A stretch of 12,891 nt of DNA from Thermoplasmata archaeon (GTDB lineage Archaea > Thermoplasmatota > Thermoplasmata > Thermoplasmatales > GCA-001856825). The notes beneath the pieces were generated by a model that saw only the letters and a list, made by a program, of their open reading frames with translations, was not told where the DNA came from and searched no databases. The stretch is from assembly GCA_021831005.1 (NCBI GenBank), contig JAKBNO010000093.1, positions 1-12,891 on the forward strand, in the 5' to 3' direction. The first letter of the stretch is position 1, and each line of letters starts with the position of its first letter. The position numbers were made by a program, and so were the translations under genes. Shown here one piece after another: positions 6,566-12,891 of the stretch.

Positions 6566-7408
6566 ATGCATCCAGAGTACGCGAAAGTTAAGCTTCCCAC
6601 TGAAGAGACTTTCTTCGACACAAAGAGGGAGGTCAACGGTCTTAATTTGCACACCGTTTGTGAGGAAGCGAGATGCCCCAACAGAGGGGAATGTTGGTCT
6701 GACGGGACTGCCACTTTTATGGTTCTTGGTAAGAATTGTTCAAGGGCGTGCAGGTTCTGTTCTGTAACTCATGGATTTGTCCAACCGTTGGATCCAATGG
6801 AACCATCTAAAGTTGCAACGGCCGTGAAAGAGATGGGATTGAAGTATGTAGTTATAACGTCCGTTGATAGGGACGATCTACCCGATCAGGGAGCCCATCA
6901 CTTTGCGAACGTCATTAAGGAAGTCAAGGACACCGGAGCGGTGGTTGAAGTTCTGACTCCCGATTTCAGGGGAAACAAAGAATGCATAGATGCGATCTTG
7001 AACGAGGCGCCTGTTGTCTTTGCACACAACGTCGAGACTGTCAGGAGGCTTTCGTCTTCGGTGAGAGACCATCGTGCCGGTTACGATCAATCACTGGAAG
7101 TTCTAGATTATGCTGCATCGAAAGGGTTCGTTACAAAGTCTTCGATAATGGTTGGTCTTGGTGAGACTGATGAAGAAGTCATTGAAACGATGAAGGACCT
7201 AAGAGGTGTTGATGTGAGCATTCTTACAATAGGACAATACCTCAGGCCATCAAAAATGCAACTGCCTGTTGTAGAGTACAGCAGCATGAGCAGGTTCGAA
7301 AAATTCAAGGAAATTGGGTACGAGCTGGGATTCCAGTTCGTGGCATCTGGGCCCCTGGTTAGAACATCTTACAGGGCCGCAGAAGCATGGGCGATGAGGA
7401 GACACTGA
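6566..7408 (+). CDS. lipA: Lipoyl synthase LipA
   Basis: This 280-residue radical-SAM enzyme inserts two sulfur atoms at C6 and C8 of the protein-bound octanoyl group, completing lipoate on the E2 lipoyl domain. Seen: the auxiliary cluster motif C-x4-C-x5-C (Cys32, Cys37, Cys43), the radical-SAM motif C-x3-C-x2-C (Cys58, Cys62, Cys65), VVITSVDRDDLPDQGAHHF (from about residue 95), and a C-terminal R-T-S-Y (266-269) whose Ser268 matches the serine ligand of the auxiliary cluster in the RSSY motif. All cluster ligands are present, so this is a classical LipA and not one of the split LipS-type enzymes. Length is typical of the compact form. It is the first gene of the operon, with a leaderless-type promoter, and runs into the E1-alpha gene. 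Confidence 0.97.
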   Translation: MHPEYAKVKLPTEETFFDTKREVNGLNLHTVCEEARCPNRGECWSDGTATFMVLGKNCSRACRFCSVTHGFVQPLDPMEPSKVATAVKEMGLKYVVITSVDRDDLPDQGAHHFANVIKEVKDTGAVVEVLTPDFRGNKECIDAILNEAPVVFAHNVETVRRLSSSVRDHRAGYDQSLEVLDYAASKGFVTKSSIMVGLGETDEEVIETMKDLRGVDVSILTIGQYLRPSKMQLPVVEYSSMSRFEKFKEIGYELGFQFVASGPLVRTSYRAAEAWAMRRH

Positions 7409-8430
7409 GGGAAATGGCCATTGTTGGGAATCTGTCGAATGAGCAGGCCATCACCGCGTACAAGACTGCGGTCTTGGCGAGAACTCTCGACACGAAAATA
7501 ATAAATGCCCAGAGACAGGGAATAATTGGATTCCATGTCCCTGCCCAGGGTCAGGAAATGATACAGATAGCAACTGCTATGCTCGCCGATAAGGAAGATC
7601 TTATTTTCACTTATTACAGAGACCTTGCGCTCTACCTTCAGAGAGGAGTGCCGTTGTCTCTGATCTTCGATCAGATGCTCGGAAACAGCAATGACTTCCA
7701 GAAGGGAAGACAGATGCCGGATCATTTCTCATTCAAGGAGTTCAATTTCTCTACCGTGCAGAGTCCTGTAGGTGCACACCTACCTCTGACAGTCGGTGCC
7801 GCATATTCAATGAGATACACCAAGAAGAACGGAATCGTAATTACAACTTTTGGAGATGGCGCAACTTCAACCTCAGATTTTCACGCGGCATTGACAATGG
7901 CATCGGTATACAATCTGAATGTTCTCTTCATCTGTGAAAACAACGGGTGGGCAATTTCACTTCCTGCAAGTAAACAGACTAAGGCTGAAATATACAAGAA
8001 AGGGGCTGCGTATGGAATACCCGGAAAGAGGGTAGATGGCAACGATCTCATAGGTTCCCTTTCTGGCCTTCAGGAAGCTTTTGATTATGTCAGAAGTGGG
8101 AAGGGACCGTACCTTGTCGAAGCGGTGACATACAGAATAGGACCCCATTCCACATCAGACGATCCGAAGAAGTACAGGGTTGATGAGATAACCGATGGCA
8201 GTGAAAAAGATCCAATAAAGAGACTTGAAAACCTCCTCCTGAAAATGGGAGTTGTCGATTCCAATTTTGTAATGACAACCAAGGCACAGGCGAAAGAAAG
8301 TGTCGACAAGGAGATGGAGGAAAGGATGAACATACCTCCTACAGATCCATTGAGCATCTTTGATGACGTTTACGAAAAGCCGACATGGATTCAGGAGGAA
8401 GAGAGGAGGGATTTGAATGTCTCAGATTAA
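7387..8430 (+). CDS. 2-oxoacid dehydrogenase E1 component, alpha subunit (branched-chain type)
   Basis: This 347-residue subunit carries the thiamine-diphosphate half-site of the E1 decarboxylase in a 2-oxoacid dehydrogenase complex; it decarboxylates the 2-oxoacid and, with E1-beta, passes the acyl group to E2. Seen: GDG (156-158) through NN (185-186), the ThDP/Mg motif with 26 residues between; the active-site entry around TYYRDLALYLQRG (75-87); and YRIGPHSTSDDPKKYR (249-264), the loop typical of branched-chain E1-alpha, including His254. This favours branched-chain 2-oxoacids over pyruvate, but broad specificity is possible; Thermoplasma complexes act on branched-chain substrates. The start is uncertain: ATG 7387 overlaps lipA by 22 nt, and ATG 7414, 5 nt past the lipA stop, would drop nine residues before the conserved region. 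It overlaps E1-beta by 14 nt. Confidence 0.95.
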   Translation: MGDEETLREMAIVGNLSNEQAITAYKTAVLARTLDTKIINAQRQGIIGFHVPAQGQEMIQIATAMLADKEDLIFTYYRDLALYLQRGVPLSLIFDQMLGNSNDFQKGRQMPDHFSFKEFNFSTVQSPVGAHLPLTVGAAYSMRYTKKNGIVITTFGDGATSTSDFHAALTMASVYNLNVLFICENNGWAISLPASKQTKAEIYKKGAAYGIPGKRVDGNDLIGSLSGLQEAFDYVRSGKGPYLVEAVTYRIGPHSTSDDPKKYRVDEITDGSEKDPIKRLENLLLKMGVVDSNFVMTTKAQAKESVDKEMEERMNIPPTDPLSIFDDVYEKPTWIQEEERRDLNVSD

Positions 8431-9382
8431 CATGGTGCAGTCTCTGAACAGATCCTTAGATCGACTGATGGCAGCCGATGAGAGAGTAATCATCATGGGC
8501 GAGGACGTTGGAAGAGATGGTGGGGTGTTCAGGGTCACTGATAACCTGCTGAACAAGTACGGGACCGAAAGGGTAATCGACACCCCGTTGAACGAGCTTG
8601 CAATCATCGGAATGGCTTCGGGTATGGCGATGTATGGGCTCAAACCAATTGCCGAGATCCAATTTCAGGATTATATCTTCCCCGCATTTGATCAGATAGT
8701 CAACAACATTGCCAAGGTCAGGTATAGGACTGGAGGACGATTCGAGGTACCGCTGATCATAAGAACCCCTTACGGTGGAGGGGTCAGAGGAGGACTGTAC
8801 CATTCACAGAGCGGAGAAGCTTACTTTGCTCACACCGCTGGCCTCATCGTCGTGACTCCATCAAACCCATACGATGCCAGCGGACTGCTGGTCTCAGCTT
8901 ACAAGAGCAAAGACCCGGTAATATTCCTCGAGCCGAAGAGGTTGTACAGGGCAGCAAAGTCAGAAGTTCCAGACGAACAGTTTGAAGTCGAGATAGGAAA
9001 AGCGGCCAAGTTGAAGGAGGGTGATGACGTGTCGATCATCACATACGGTAGCATGGTTCCGGTGGTAATGAGTGCAGTCGAGAAAAACCAGGTGAACGCT
9101 GATGTGATAGATCTAAGAACTATACTACCGATGGATATCACCGCAGTCCTTCAGACGGCGAAGAAAACAGGCAGAGTCGTGATCGTCCATGAGGCGCCAA
9201 GAACGCTTGGTGTTGGTGCGGAGATTTCAGCGCTAATTGCAGAGAGGGCGATAGATTCGCTGTTCGCTCCCATAGTTAGGGTTACGGGGTACGACATTCC
9301 ATTCCCGTACTCTCACGAGGAATTCTACATTCCTGACGAGAAAAGAATAATGAACGCAATTAATAAGGTGCTAACTTATTGA
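8417..9382 (+). CDS. 2-oxoacid dehydrogenase E1 component, beta subunit
   Basis: This 321-residue beta subunit completes the E1 active site as an alpha2-beta2 heterotetramer. Seen: MGEDVGRDGGVFRVT (27-41), DTPLNELAIIG (55-65) with Glu60 placed where the family's Glu activates the thiamine N1', IQFQDYIFPAFDQI (81-94), and YHSQSGEAYFAHTAGL (128-143) with His129 and His139 near the cofactor. A transketolase C-terminal domain of about 120 residues follows, ending in PYSHEEFYIPDEKRI. Length matches the family. ATG 8417 is supported by a GAGGAGGG Shine-Dalgarno six nt upstream, inside the end of the E1-alpha gene, so translation is coupled through a 14-nt overlap. The gene lies between E1-alpha and E2, which is the standard order. 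Confidence 0.97.
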   Translation: MSQINMVQSLNRSLDRLMAADERVIIMGEDVGRDGGVFRVTDNLLNKYGTERVIDTPLNELAIIGMASGMAMYGLKPIAEIQFQDYIFPAFDQIVNNIAKVRYRTGGRFEVPLIIRTPYGGGVRGGLYHSQSGEAYFAHTAGLIVVTPSNPYDASGLLVSAYKSKDPVIFLEPKRLYRAAKSEVPDEQFEVEIGKAAKLKEGDDVSIITYGSMVPVVMSAVEKNQVNADVIDLRTILPMDITAVLQTAKKTGRVVIVHEAPRTLGVGAEISALIAERAIDSLFAPIVRVTGYDIPFPYSHEEFYIPDEKRIMNAINKVLTY

Positions 9383-9391
9383 GGGATTGAG

Positions 9392-10555
9392 ATGCCTACA
9401 TTCAAGTTACCGGACATTGGAGAAGGAGTCCAAGAAGGAGAGATCGTCAAGTGGAACGTTAAGCAGGGTGATTTGGTTCACAAGGACGATATCATAGTAG
9501 AAGTGATGACCGACAAGGTCACAGTTCAGATCCCTTCACCTTTCGAGGGAGAGGTCACGAAATTGTACTACAAGGAGGGCGAAATTGCCAAAGTAGGTAC
9601 TTCTCTCTTGGAAATAGGTGGAAGTTCTTCTACAACCGCCCCGACCACTCACGAAGAGGTAGTAAAGGAGACATCAACAAAGACGTCTCAGATACCTGTA
9701 AAGGGAGAAGCAGTAGATAGCGGATCCGTTCTTGCACCGCCTGCAGTAAGGAAACTTGCAAGGGAGAAGGGCATTGAACTTTCGAGAGTGAAGGGAACGG
9801 GTCCTGGCGGCAGGATCACTGCAAAAGACGTAGAGTCTTATGTTGCAACGCCAGTAACTGAAGAGATTTCCGCTGCATCGAAACCGCAGACGGTGACGGC
9901 CGAAAGGAAAGTAATGGAACTGAAGGGACTCAGAAGATTGATATCTGAAAAGATGACAAAATCAAAGCGCAACATTCCTCACTATGCCGTTGCAGAAGAA
10001 GTGAAGATGCAGGAACTCATCGATTTCAAGGATAAACTGAAGTCGCAGGGAGTCGCACTGAGTTTCACTCCATTCTTTGTAAAGGCTGCAGTGGCCGCTC
10101 TGAAGGAGTATCCGTATCTCAATGCGAGGTCCCGCGAAGATGGCAACTTTGAACTATTGGACTACTACAACATTGGTGTGGCAGTTGATACGGTCGAAGG
10201 ACTCACAGTTGCGGTAGTCAAGCAAGCTGATAAGAAAACACTGACCGAACTTTCTGCGGAGATAGAAGAACTTGCAAAAAGGGCAAGGGAGGGAAAGCTG
10301 AAACTGGAGGAAGTGAGGGATTCGACATTCACCGTTACGAACGTGGGGAGCATAGGCGGGATATTTTCCACTCCCATCATCAATTACCCTGAGGTCGCGA
10401 TCATGGGAGTCCATAGGATAATGGACGGAGTACAGGGGAAGTTCATGTACGTGACTCTGTCAGCAGACCACAGACTGATTGACGGGGCAATGGCGGCCAG
10501 GTTCATATCCAGGGTCAAAAAATATTTAGAAGCTCCCGCTACACTTCTGGTGTGA
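9392..10555 (+). CDS. 2-oxoacid dehydrogenase E2 (dihydrolipoyl acyltransferase)
   Basis: This 387-residue core enzyme moves the acyl group from E1 to CoA. Domains: one N-terminal lipoyl domain (about 1-76) with the modified Lys42 in TDKV; a Ser/Thr-rich flexible linker (about 77-111); a peripheral subunit-binding domain (about 114-150, LAPPAVRKLAREKGI to GRITAKDVESY); and a catalytic chloramphenicol-acetyltransferase-like domain (about 170-387) with the active-site HRLIDG, His360 and Asp364. The order is standard, with a single lipoyl domain, and all key residues are present. Lys42 would be the target of LipB and LipA encoded in the same operon. The start follows the E1-beta stop by 9 nt, with GAGGG nearby as Shine-Dalgarno. 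The acyl-chain preference cannot be read by eye. Confidence 0.97.
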   Translation: MPTFKLPDIGEGVQEGEIVKWNVKQGDLVHKDDIIVEVMTDKVTVQIPSPFEGEVTKLYYKEGEIAKVGTSLLEIGGSSSTTAPTTHEEVVKETSTKTSQIPVKGEAVDSGSVLAPPAVRKLAREKGIELSRVKGTGPGGRITAKDVESYVATPVTEEISAASKPQTVTAERKVMELKGLRRLISEKMTKSKRNIPHYAVAEEVKMQELIDFKDKLKSQGVALSFTPFFVKAAVAALKEYPYLNARSREDGNFELLDYYNIGVAVDTVEGLTVAVVKQADKKTLTELSAEIEELAKRAREGKLKLEEVRDSTFTVTNVGSIGGIFSTPIINYPEVAIMGVHRIMDGVQGKFMYVTLSADHRLIDGAMAARFISRVKKYLEAPATLLV

Positions 10556-10558
10556 AAT

Positions 10559-11878
10559 ATGGAATACGATGCCGTTATTTTGGGTGGCGGACCGGGAGGC
10601 TATTCCACCGCGATTAGACTCGGACAGAATGGTAAGAAGGCACTGATGATCGAAGAGAACAAGATCGGGGGGGAATGCCTGAATTTCGGATGCATACCAA
10701 GCAAGGCAGTCATAGAGCTCGCTGATGCGATCTCATACCTAAAGGAGATGCCGGGAGTCACATCTTCTGTCACGATCGATATGAAGAAGTGGCAGGAATG
10801 GAAGTGGGGGATGATCAACAAACTGACTTCTGGAGTGGAGAGACTGGTGACTTCCTATGGCGGAGTTGTGGTGAAGGGGAAGGGGATGATCGAAAACAGC
10901 AACTCGGTTAGGGTGTCCAATGAGACGTACGACGCAAGAAACATCGTCATAGCGACTGGTTCAGTACCGTCCAGGATAAAGGGAATTGATGAAGTGCTAT
11001 ACAACAAGGACATACTCGACGTTGACCACATACCGAAGTCACTGGTCGTGATCGGAGGTGGCTACATTGGCATTGAACTCGGGACTGCATTTGCGAAGTT
11101 GGGAAGCGAAGTGACCATTGTTGAGATGATGCCAAACATACTTCCGGGTACAGATACAGATCTGAGCAAGTTCGTGGAGAGGAGGATGAATACGCTCGGG
11201 ATCAAGACAATCGTCGGAGCCAGAGTAGAGAAGGTGACAAAGGCTGACGGATACACGGTGAGTTTGGCAGACGGGAGCCTCCTGAATTCGGAGCTCGTGG
11301 TTATGACAGTTGGACGTCAACCAAACACTCAAGGATTTGGGCTAGAAAAAATCAATCCTGAGATGGATGGAAGGTTCATAAAGACGGACAAGAGAAAAAG
11401 AACCAGCGTGGAAGGCGTGTATGCCGTTGGGGATGTGAGCGGTCAACCGATGCTAGCACACAAGGCGTTCTATGATGCCGAGATCGCTGCGGAAAACATA
11501 TCTGGAAAGATCGCGGAAGTCGATTACCACGCCATGCCTTTCGTCATTTACTCGGACCCTGAGATCGTGACAACTGGAACAAAAACCGAGAAGTTCAACA
11601 ACATACCCTTGGCAACGAACGGTCGTGCCCTCGGCATGAACGCCAACCAGGGGGTATTCAGGATTTACGTTGACGATAACTTTGTGATCAAGGGGGGAGC
11701 ACTCGTTGCTCCCAGAGCTTCAGAGTTGGTAAGCGAGATTTCACTGGCTGTGGAATCTGGACTTACATCCAAGGACCTCGGAATGACTATCCATCCCCAC
11801 CCTACACTCTCTGAGGGTGTGAAGGAGGCTGCGGAAGCCACTTATGGGAAATCATTACACTACAAATCCAGTCGCTGA
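10559..11878 (+). CDS. lpdA: Dihydrolipoyl dehydrogenase (E3)
   Basis: This 439-residue FAD flavoprotein reoxidises dihydrolipoyl-E2 and reduces NAD+. Seen: an N-terminal FAD-binding GGGPGG (9-14), the redox disulfide in GGECLNFGCIPSK (37-49, Cys40 and Cys45), ATGSVPS (132-138), the NAD-binding GGGYIGIELG (166-175), YAVGDVSG (288-295) contacting FAD, and the C-terminal HPHPTLSEG, where His414 and Glu419 form the catalytic pair. Residue 39 is Glu where Thr is the most common. The protein is slightly shorter than the usual roughly 460-470 residues, with no motif missing. It starts 3 nt after the E2 stop with no strong Shine-Dalgarno, and its 3' end overlaps lipB by 35 nt. E3 may also serve other lipoyl complexes such as glycine cleavage. 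Confidence 0.97.
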   Translation: MEYDAVILGGGPGGYSTAIRLGQNGKKALMIEENKIGGECLNFGCIPSKAVIELADAISYLKEMPGVTSSVTIDMKKWQEWKWGMINKLTSGVERLVTSYGGVVVKGKGMIENSNSVRVSNETYDARNIVIATGSVPSRIKGIDEVLYNKDILDVDHIPKSLVVIGGGYIGIELGTAFAKLGSEVTIVEMMPNILPGTDTDLSKFVERRMNTLGIKTIVGARVEKVTKADGYTVSLADGSLLNSELVVMTVGRQPNTQGFGLEKINPEMDGRFIKTDKRKRTSVEGVYAVGDVSGQPMLAHKAFYDAEIAAENISGKIAEVDYHAMPFVIYSDPEIVTTGTKTEKFNNIPLATNGRALGMNANQGVFRIYVDDNFVIKGGALVAPRASELVSEISLAVESGLTSKDLGMTIHPHPTLSEGVKEAAEATYGKSLHYKSSR

Positions 11879-12485
11879 TCTTGGAACGATCGATTATTCC
11901 GTTTCACTCGAGTTGCAGAGGAAACTGGTAGACAAGGTGAGGAGAGGGGAGCTGGGAGACGTTCTGCTATTTCTCGACCATCCCTCAGTCTTTACTGTGG
12001 GACGGGGAAAGAAACCAGAAAATTATTCTGGAGTGGAGGTCATAGAGACTGAGAGGGGTGGAGATGTGACATATCATGGGCCCGGACAGCTTGTGATCTA
12101 TCCCATAATTGACCTGGAAAAGAACAAGATCGATGGTGTCAGAAAATTCGTCCACCTGATTGAAAATATTGTGATCACCTCGGTCGGGAAATTAGGGTTT
12201 GAAGGTAAAGTGGGAGATGAGCCTGGAATCTGGGTGGACGGCAAGAAAGTGGCTTCAATCGGTCTCGCCATAAGGGACAAGATTTCATTCCACGGTGTGG
12301 CCATCAATATTTCGAACGAAGTAATTGCTGGTTTCAATAGGATAAGTCCCTGTGGACTCGACCCCCGCACCATCGGATACATCAAGGTGGAACGTGAAGC
12401 TCTGATAAGGCAAGTGAGAGATACCTTTGATAGAGAGGTTCATCCATTCGAACGAGTGAACGCAGAGTACTTCAACAATATCTGA
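11844..12485 (+). CDS. lipB: Octanoyltransferase LipB
   Basis: This 213-residue enzyme transfers octanoyl from a carrier (octanoyl-ACP in bacteria) to the lipoyl-domain lysine. Seen: DLGTIDYSVSLELQ (12-25), LFLDHPSVFTVGRG (42-55), the family signature RGGDVTYHGPGQLV (71-84), GKKVASIGLAIR (133-144) with catalytic Lys135, FHGVAINIS (149-157), and SPCG (168-171) with catalytic Cys170. The Lys/Cys dyad distinguishes it from ATP-dependent lipoate ligases, which lack that cysteine. The start ATG is forced: an in-frame stop lies at 11820, and 11844 is the only ATG before the conserved block, giving a 35-nt overlap with E3. GGAGG at 11824-11828 is 15 nt away, far for a Shine-Dalgarno. It closes the operon. 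The donor in an archaeon is an open question. Confidence 0.96.
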   Translation: MGNHYTTNPVADLGTIDYSVSLELQRKLVDKVRRGELGDVLLFLDHPSVFTVGRGKKPENYSGVEVIETERGGDVTYHGPGQLVIYPIIDLEKNKIDGVRKFVHLIENIVITSVGKLGFEGKVGDEPGIWVDGKKVASIGLAIRDKISFHGVAINISNEVIAGFNRISPCGLDPRTIGYIKVEREALIRQVRDTFDREVHPFERVNAEYFNNI

Positions 12486-12565
12486 AGAAACTCAGAATCC
12501 AAATATTTGCCTTCCGCCTGTCTTCGTCATCTCGGTTTAAGTTTTTCATAAAAACCAACAACTTT

Positions 12566-12591
12566 CTTTAACTCCATCGCAATCGGATATA
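12566..12591 (+). promoter_or_regulatory. Promoter region of the GNAT gene (two TATA candidates)
   Basis: CTTTAAC (12566-12572 region) is about 25 nt before GTG 12592, and GATATA (12586-12591) is about 25 nt before GTG 12613. Either would give a leaderless message, so the true TATA box and the start codon must be decided together. Confidence 0.4.
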
Positions 12592-12891
12592 GTGATAGCA
12601 AACTCAGGTATTGTGTTAAAGGACGGAACCCTGGTTGTTGTCAGGGAATATGCTGAATCGGATCTATCAAAATTCAAGGAATTCATCCACTCCATATCAG
12701 ACTCTGCGATCATAGGAAGGTTCATGCAGAACATTCCGAGAGACCGGGCCATCGAGCTCCTCCTGGGTAAAGATATAATCTCCGTAATTGCCCTCAGGGA
12801 TGGAAAGATAATCGCGCACGGTGCTTTGTACGAGAAAGTCAATGACATCCCAGAGATGGGCATATTAGTCGATGAAAGGTATCAATCCCTT
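12592..12891 (+). CDS. GNAT family N-acetyltransferase (partial, C-terminus beyond window)
   Basis: One hundred codons run open to the right edge. The N-terminus VLKDGTLVVVREYAESDLSKFKEFI is the typical first strand and helix of a GNAT acetyltransferase (kDG..vviR...sD), followed by a helical stretch with RAIELLL and a strand pair VIALRDGKIIAHGALYE, then MGILVDERYQSL, which leads toward the acetyl-CoA-binding motif A (usually V.p.yrg.G.G), lying just outside the window. GNAT enzymes transfer acetyl from acetyl-CoA to an amine; the substrate is unknown. There is no ATG before residue 45, so the start is GTG at 12592 or GTG at 12613; both have an AT-rich box about 25 nt upstream. A link to the OADHC operon is not implied. 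Family call is likely but rests on the N-terminal half only. Confidence 0.72.
   Translation, partial: MIANSGIVLKDGTLVVVREYAESDLSKFKEFIHSISDSAIIGRFMQNIPRDRAIELLLGKDIISVIALRDGKIIAHGALYEKVNDIPEMGILVDERYQSL

Noticed and set aside
8456..8803. Open frame of 115 codons antisense to E1-beta
   Set aside because: Lies within a gene with all family motifs; the translation is low-information and unrelated to any family I recognise.
6566..12485. Acetoin dehydrogenase operon as an alternative reading of the E1-E2-E3-lipA cluster
   Set aside because: Bacterial acetoin operons can include a lipA-like gene, but the E1-alpha loop YRIGPHSTSDDPKKYR is of the branched-chain type. Not fully excluded without assays.
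12546..12863. Open frame of 105 codons on the minus strand at the right edge
   Set aside because: The plus-strand frame in the same place matches a GNAT N-terminus with promoter-like boxes; the minus frame shows no family features.
1..12891. CRISPR arrays, insertion sequences, prophage or defence genes
   Set aside because: No regularly spaced repeats, transposase-like frames, terminal inverted repeats or defence-family motifs are visible anywhere in the window.

Overview
The window looks like ordinary chromosome from a thermoacidophilic archaeon of the Thermoplasmatales or a close relative. The evidence is: a thermosome subunit that reads like the beta-type subunit of Thermoplasma; TATA boxes centred about 25 nt before several first-gene start codons, which implies leaderless mRNAs; T-rich terminators; frequent AGA/AGG arginine codons; and a 2-oxoacid dehydrogenase gene cluster of the kind known from Thermoplasma. 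I see no insertion sequence, prophage, CRISPR array or integrated element. The genome assignment is inference from remembered family resemblance, not from a search.

Layout. Positions 1-980 (minus strand) hold a mevalonate-kinase-like GHMP kinase, cut by the window edge, behind a small YbjQ/UPF0145 protein gene. Positions 1094-2800 (minus) hold the thermosome gene with a clear hairpin/T-tract terminator and a promoter plus Shine-Dalgarno. A tRNA-Thr(CGU) gene lies on the plus strand at 2913-2985. Positions 3063-4948 (minus) hold a two-gene operon, a DUF3311 small membrane protein and a solute:sodium symporter resembling the monocarboxylate permease MctP. It is divergent from a 14-TM DHA2-type MFS exporter (5032-6483); the 126-nt spacer between them carries both promoters and two short palindromes. 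Positions 6528-12485 (plus) hold a six-gene operon: lipA, E1-alpha, E1-beta, E2, E3, lipB. A GNAT acetyltransferase gene begins at about 12592 and runs off the right edge.

How the genes work together. The six-gene operon encodes a complete 2-oxoacid dehydrogenase complex, probably branched-chain type by its E1-alpha loop, together with both enzymes of de novo lipoylation. LipB would place an octanoyl group on Lys42 of the E2 lipoyl domain and LipA would insert the two sulfurs. Tight gene overlaps indicate co-transcription and translational coupling. The puzzle is the octanoyl donor: LipB normally uses octanoyl-ACP, and archaea generally lack the ACP-dependent fatty-acid synthase. The neighbouring MctP-like permease could supply pyruvate or other monocarboxylates, but that link is only inferred from proximity.

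Most of the window is recognisable housekeeping and metabolic DNA. The points most worth following are the self-contained OADHC plus LipA/LipB operon, the apparent loss of Na2-site hydroxyl residues in the symporter, a compact classical-type mevalonate kinase in a lineage known for mevalonate-3-kinase, and C at position 55 in the tRNA T-loop. No stretch longer than about 155 bases lacks a gene.
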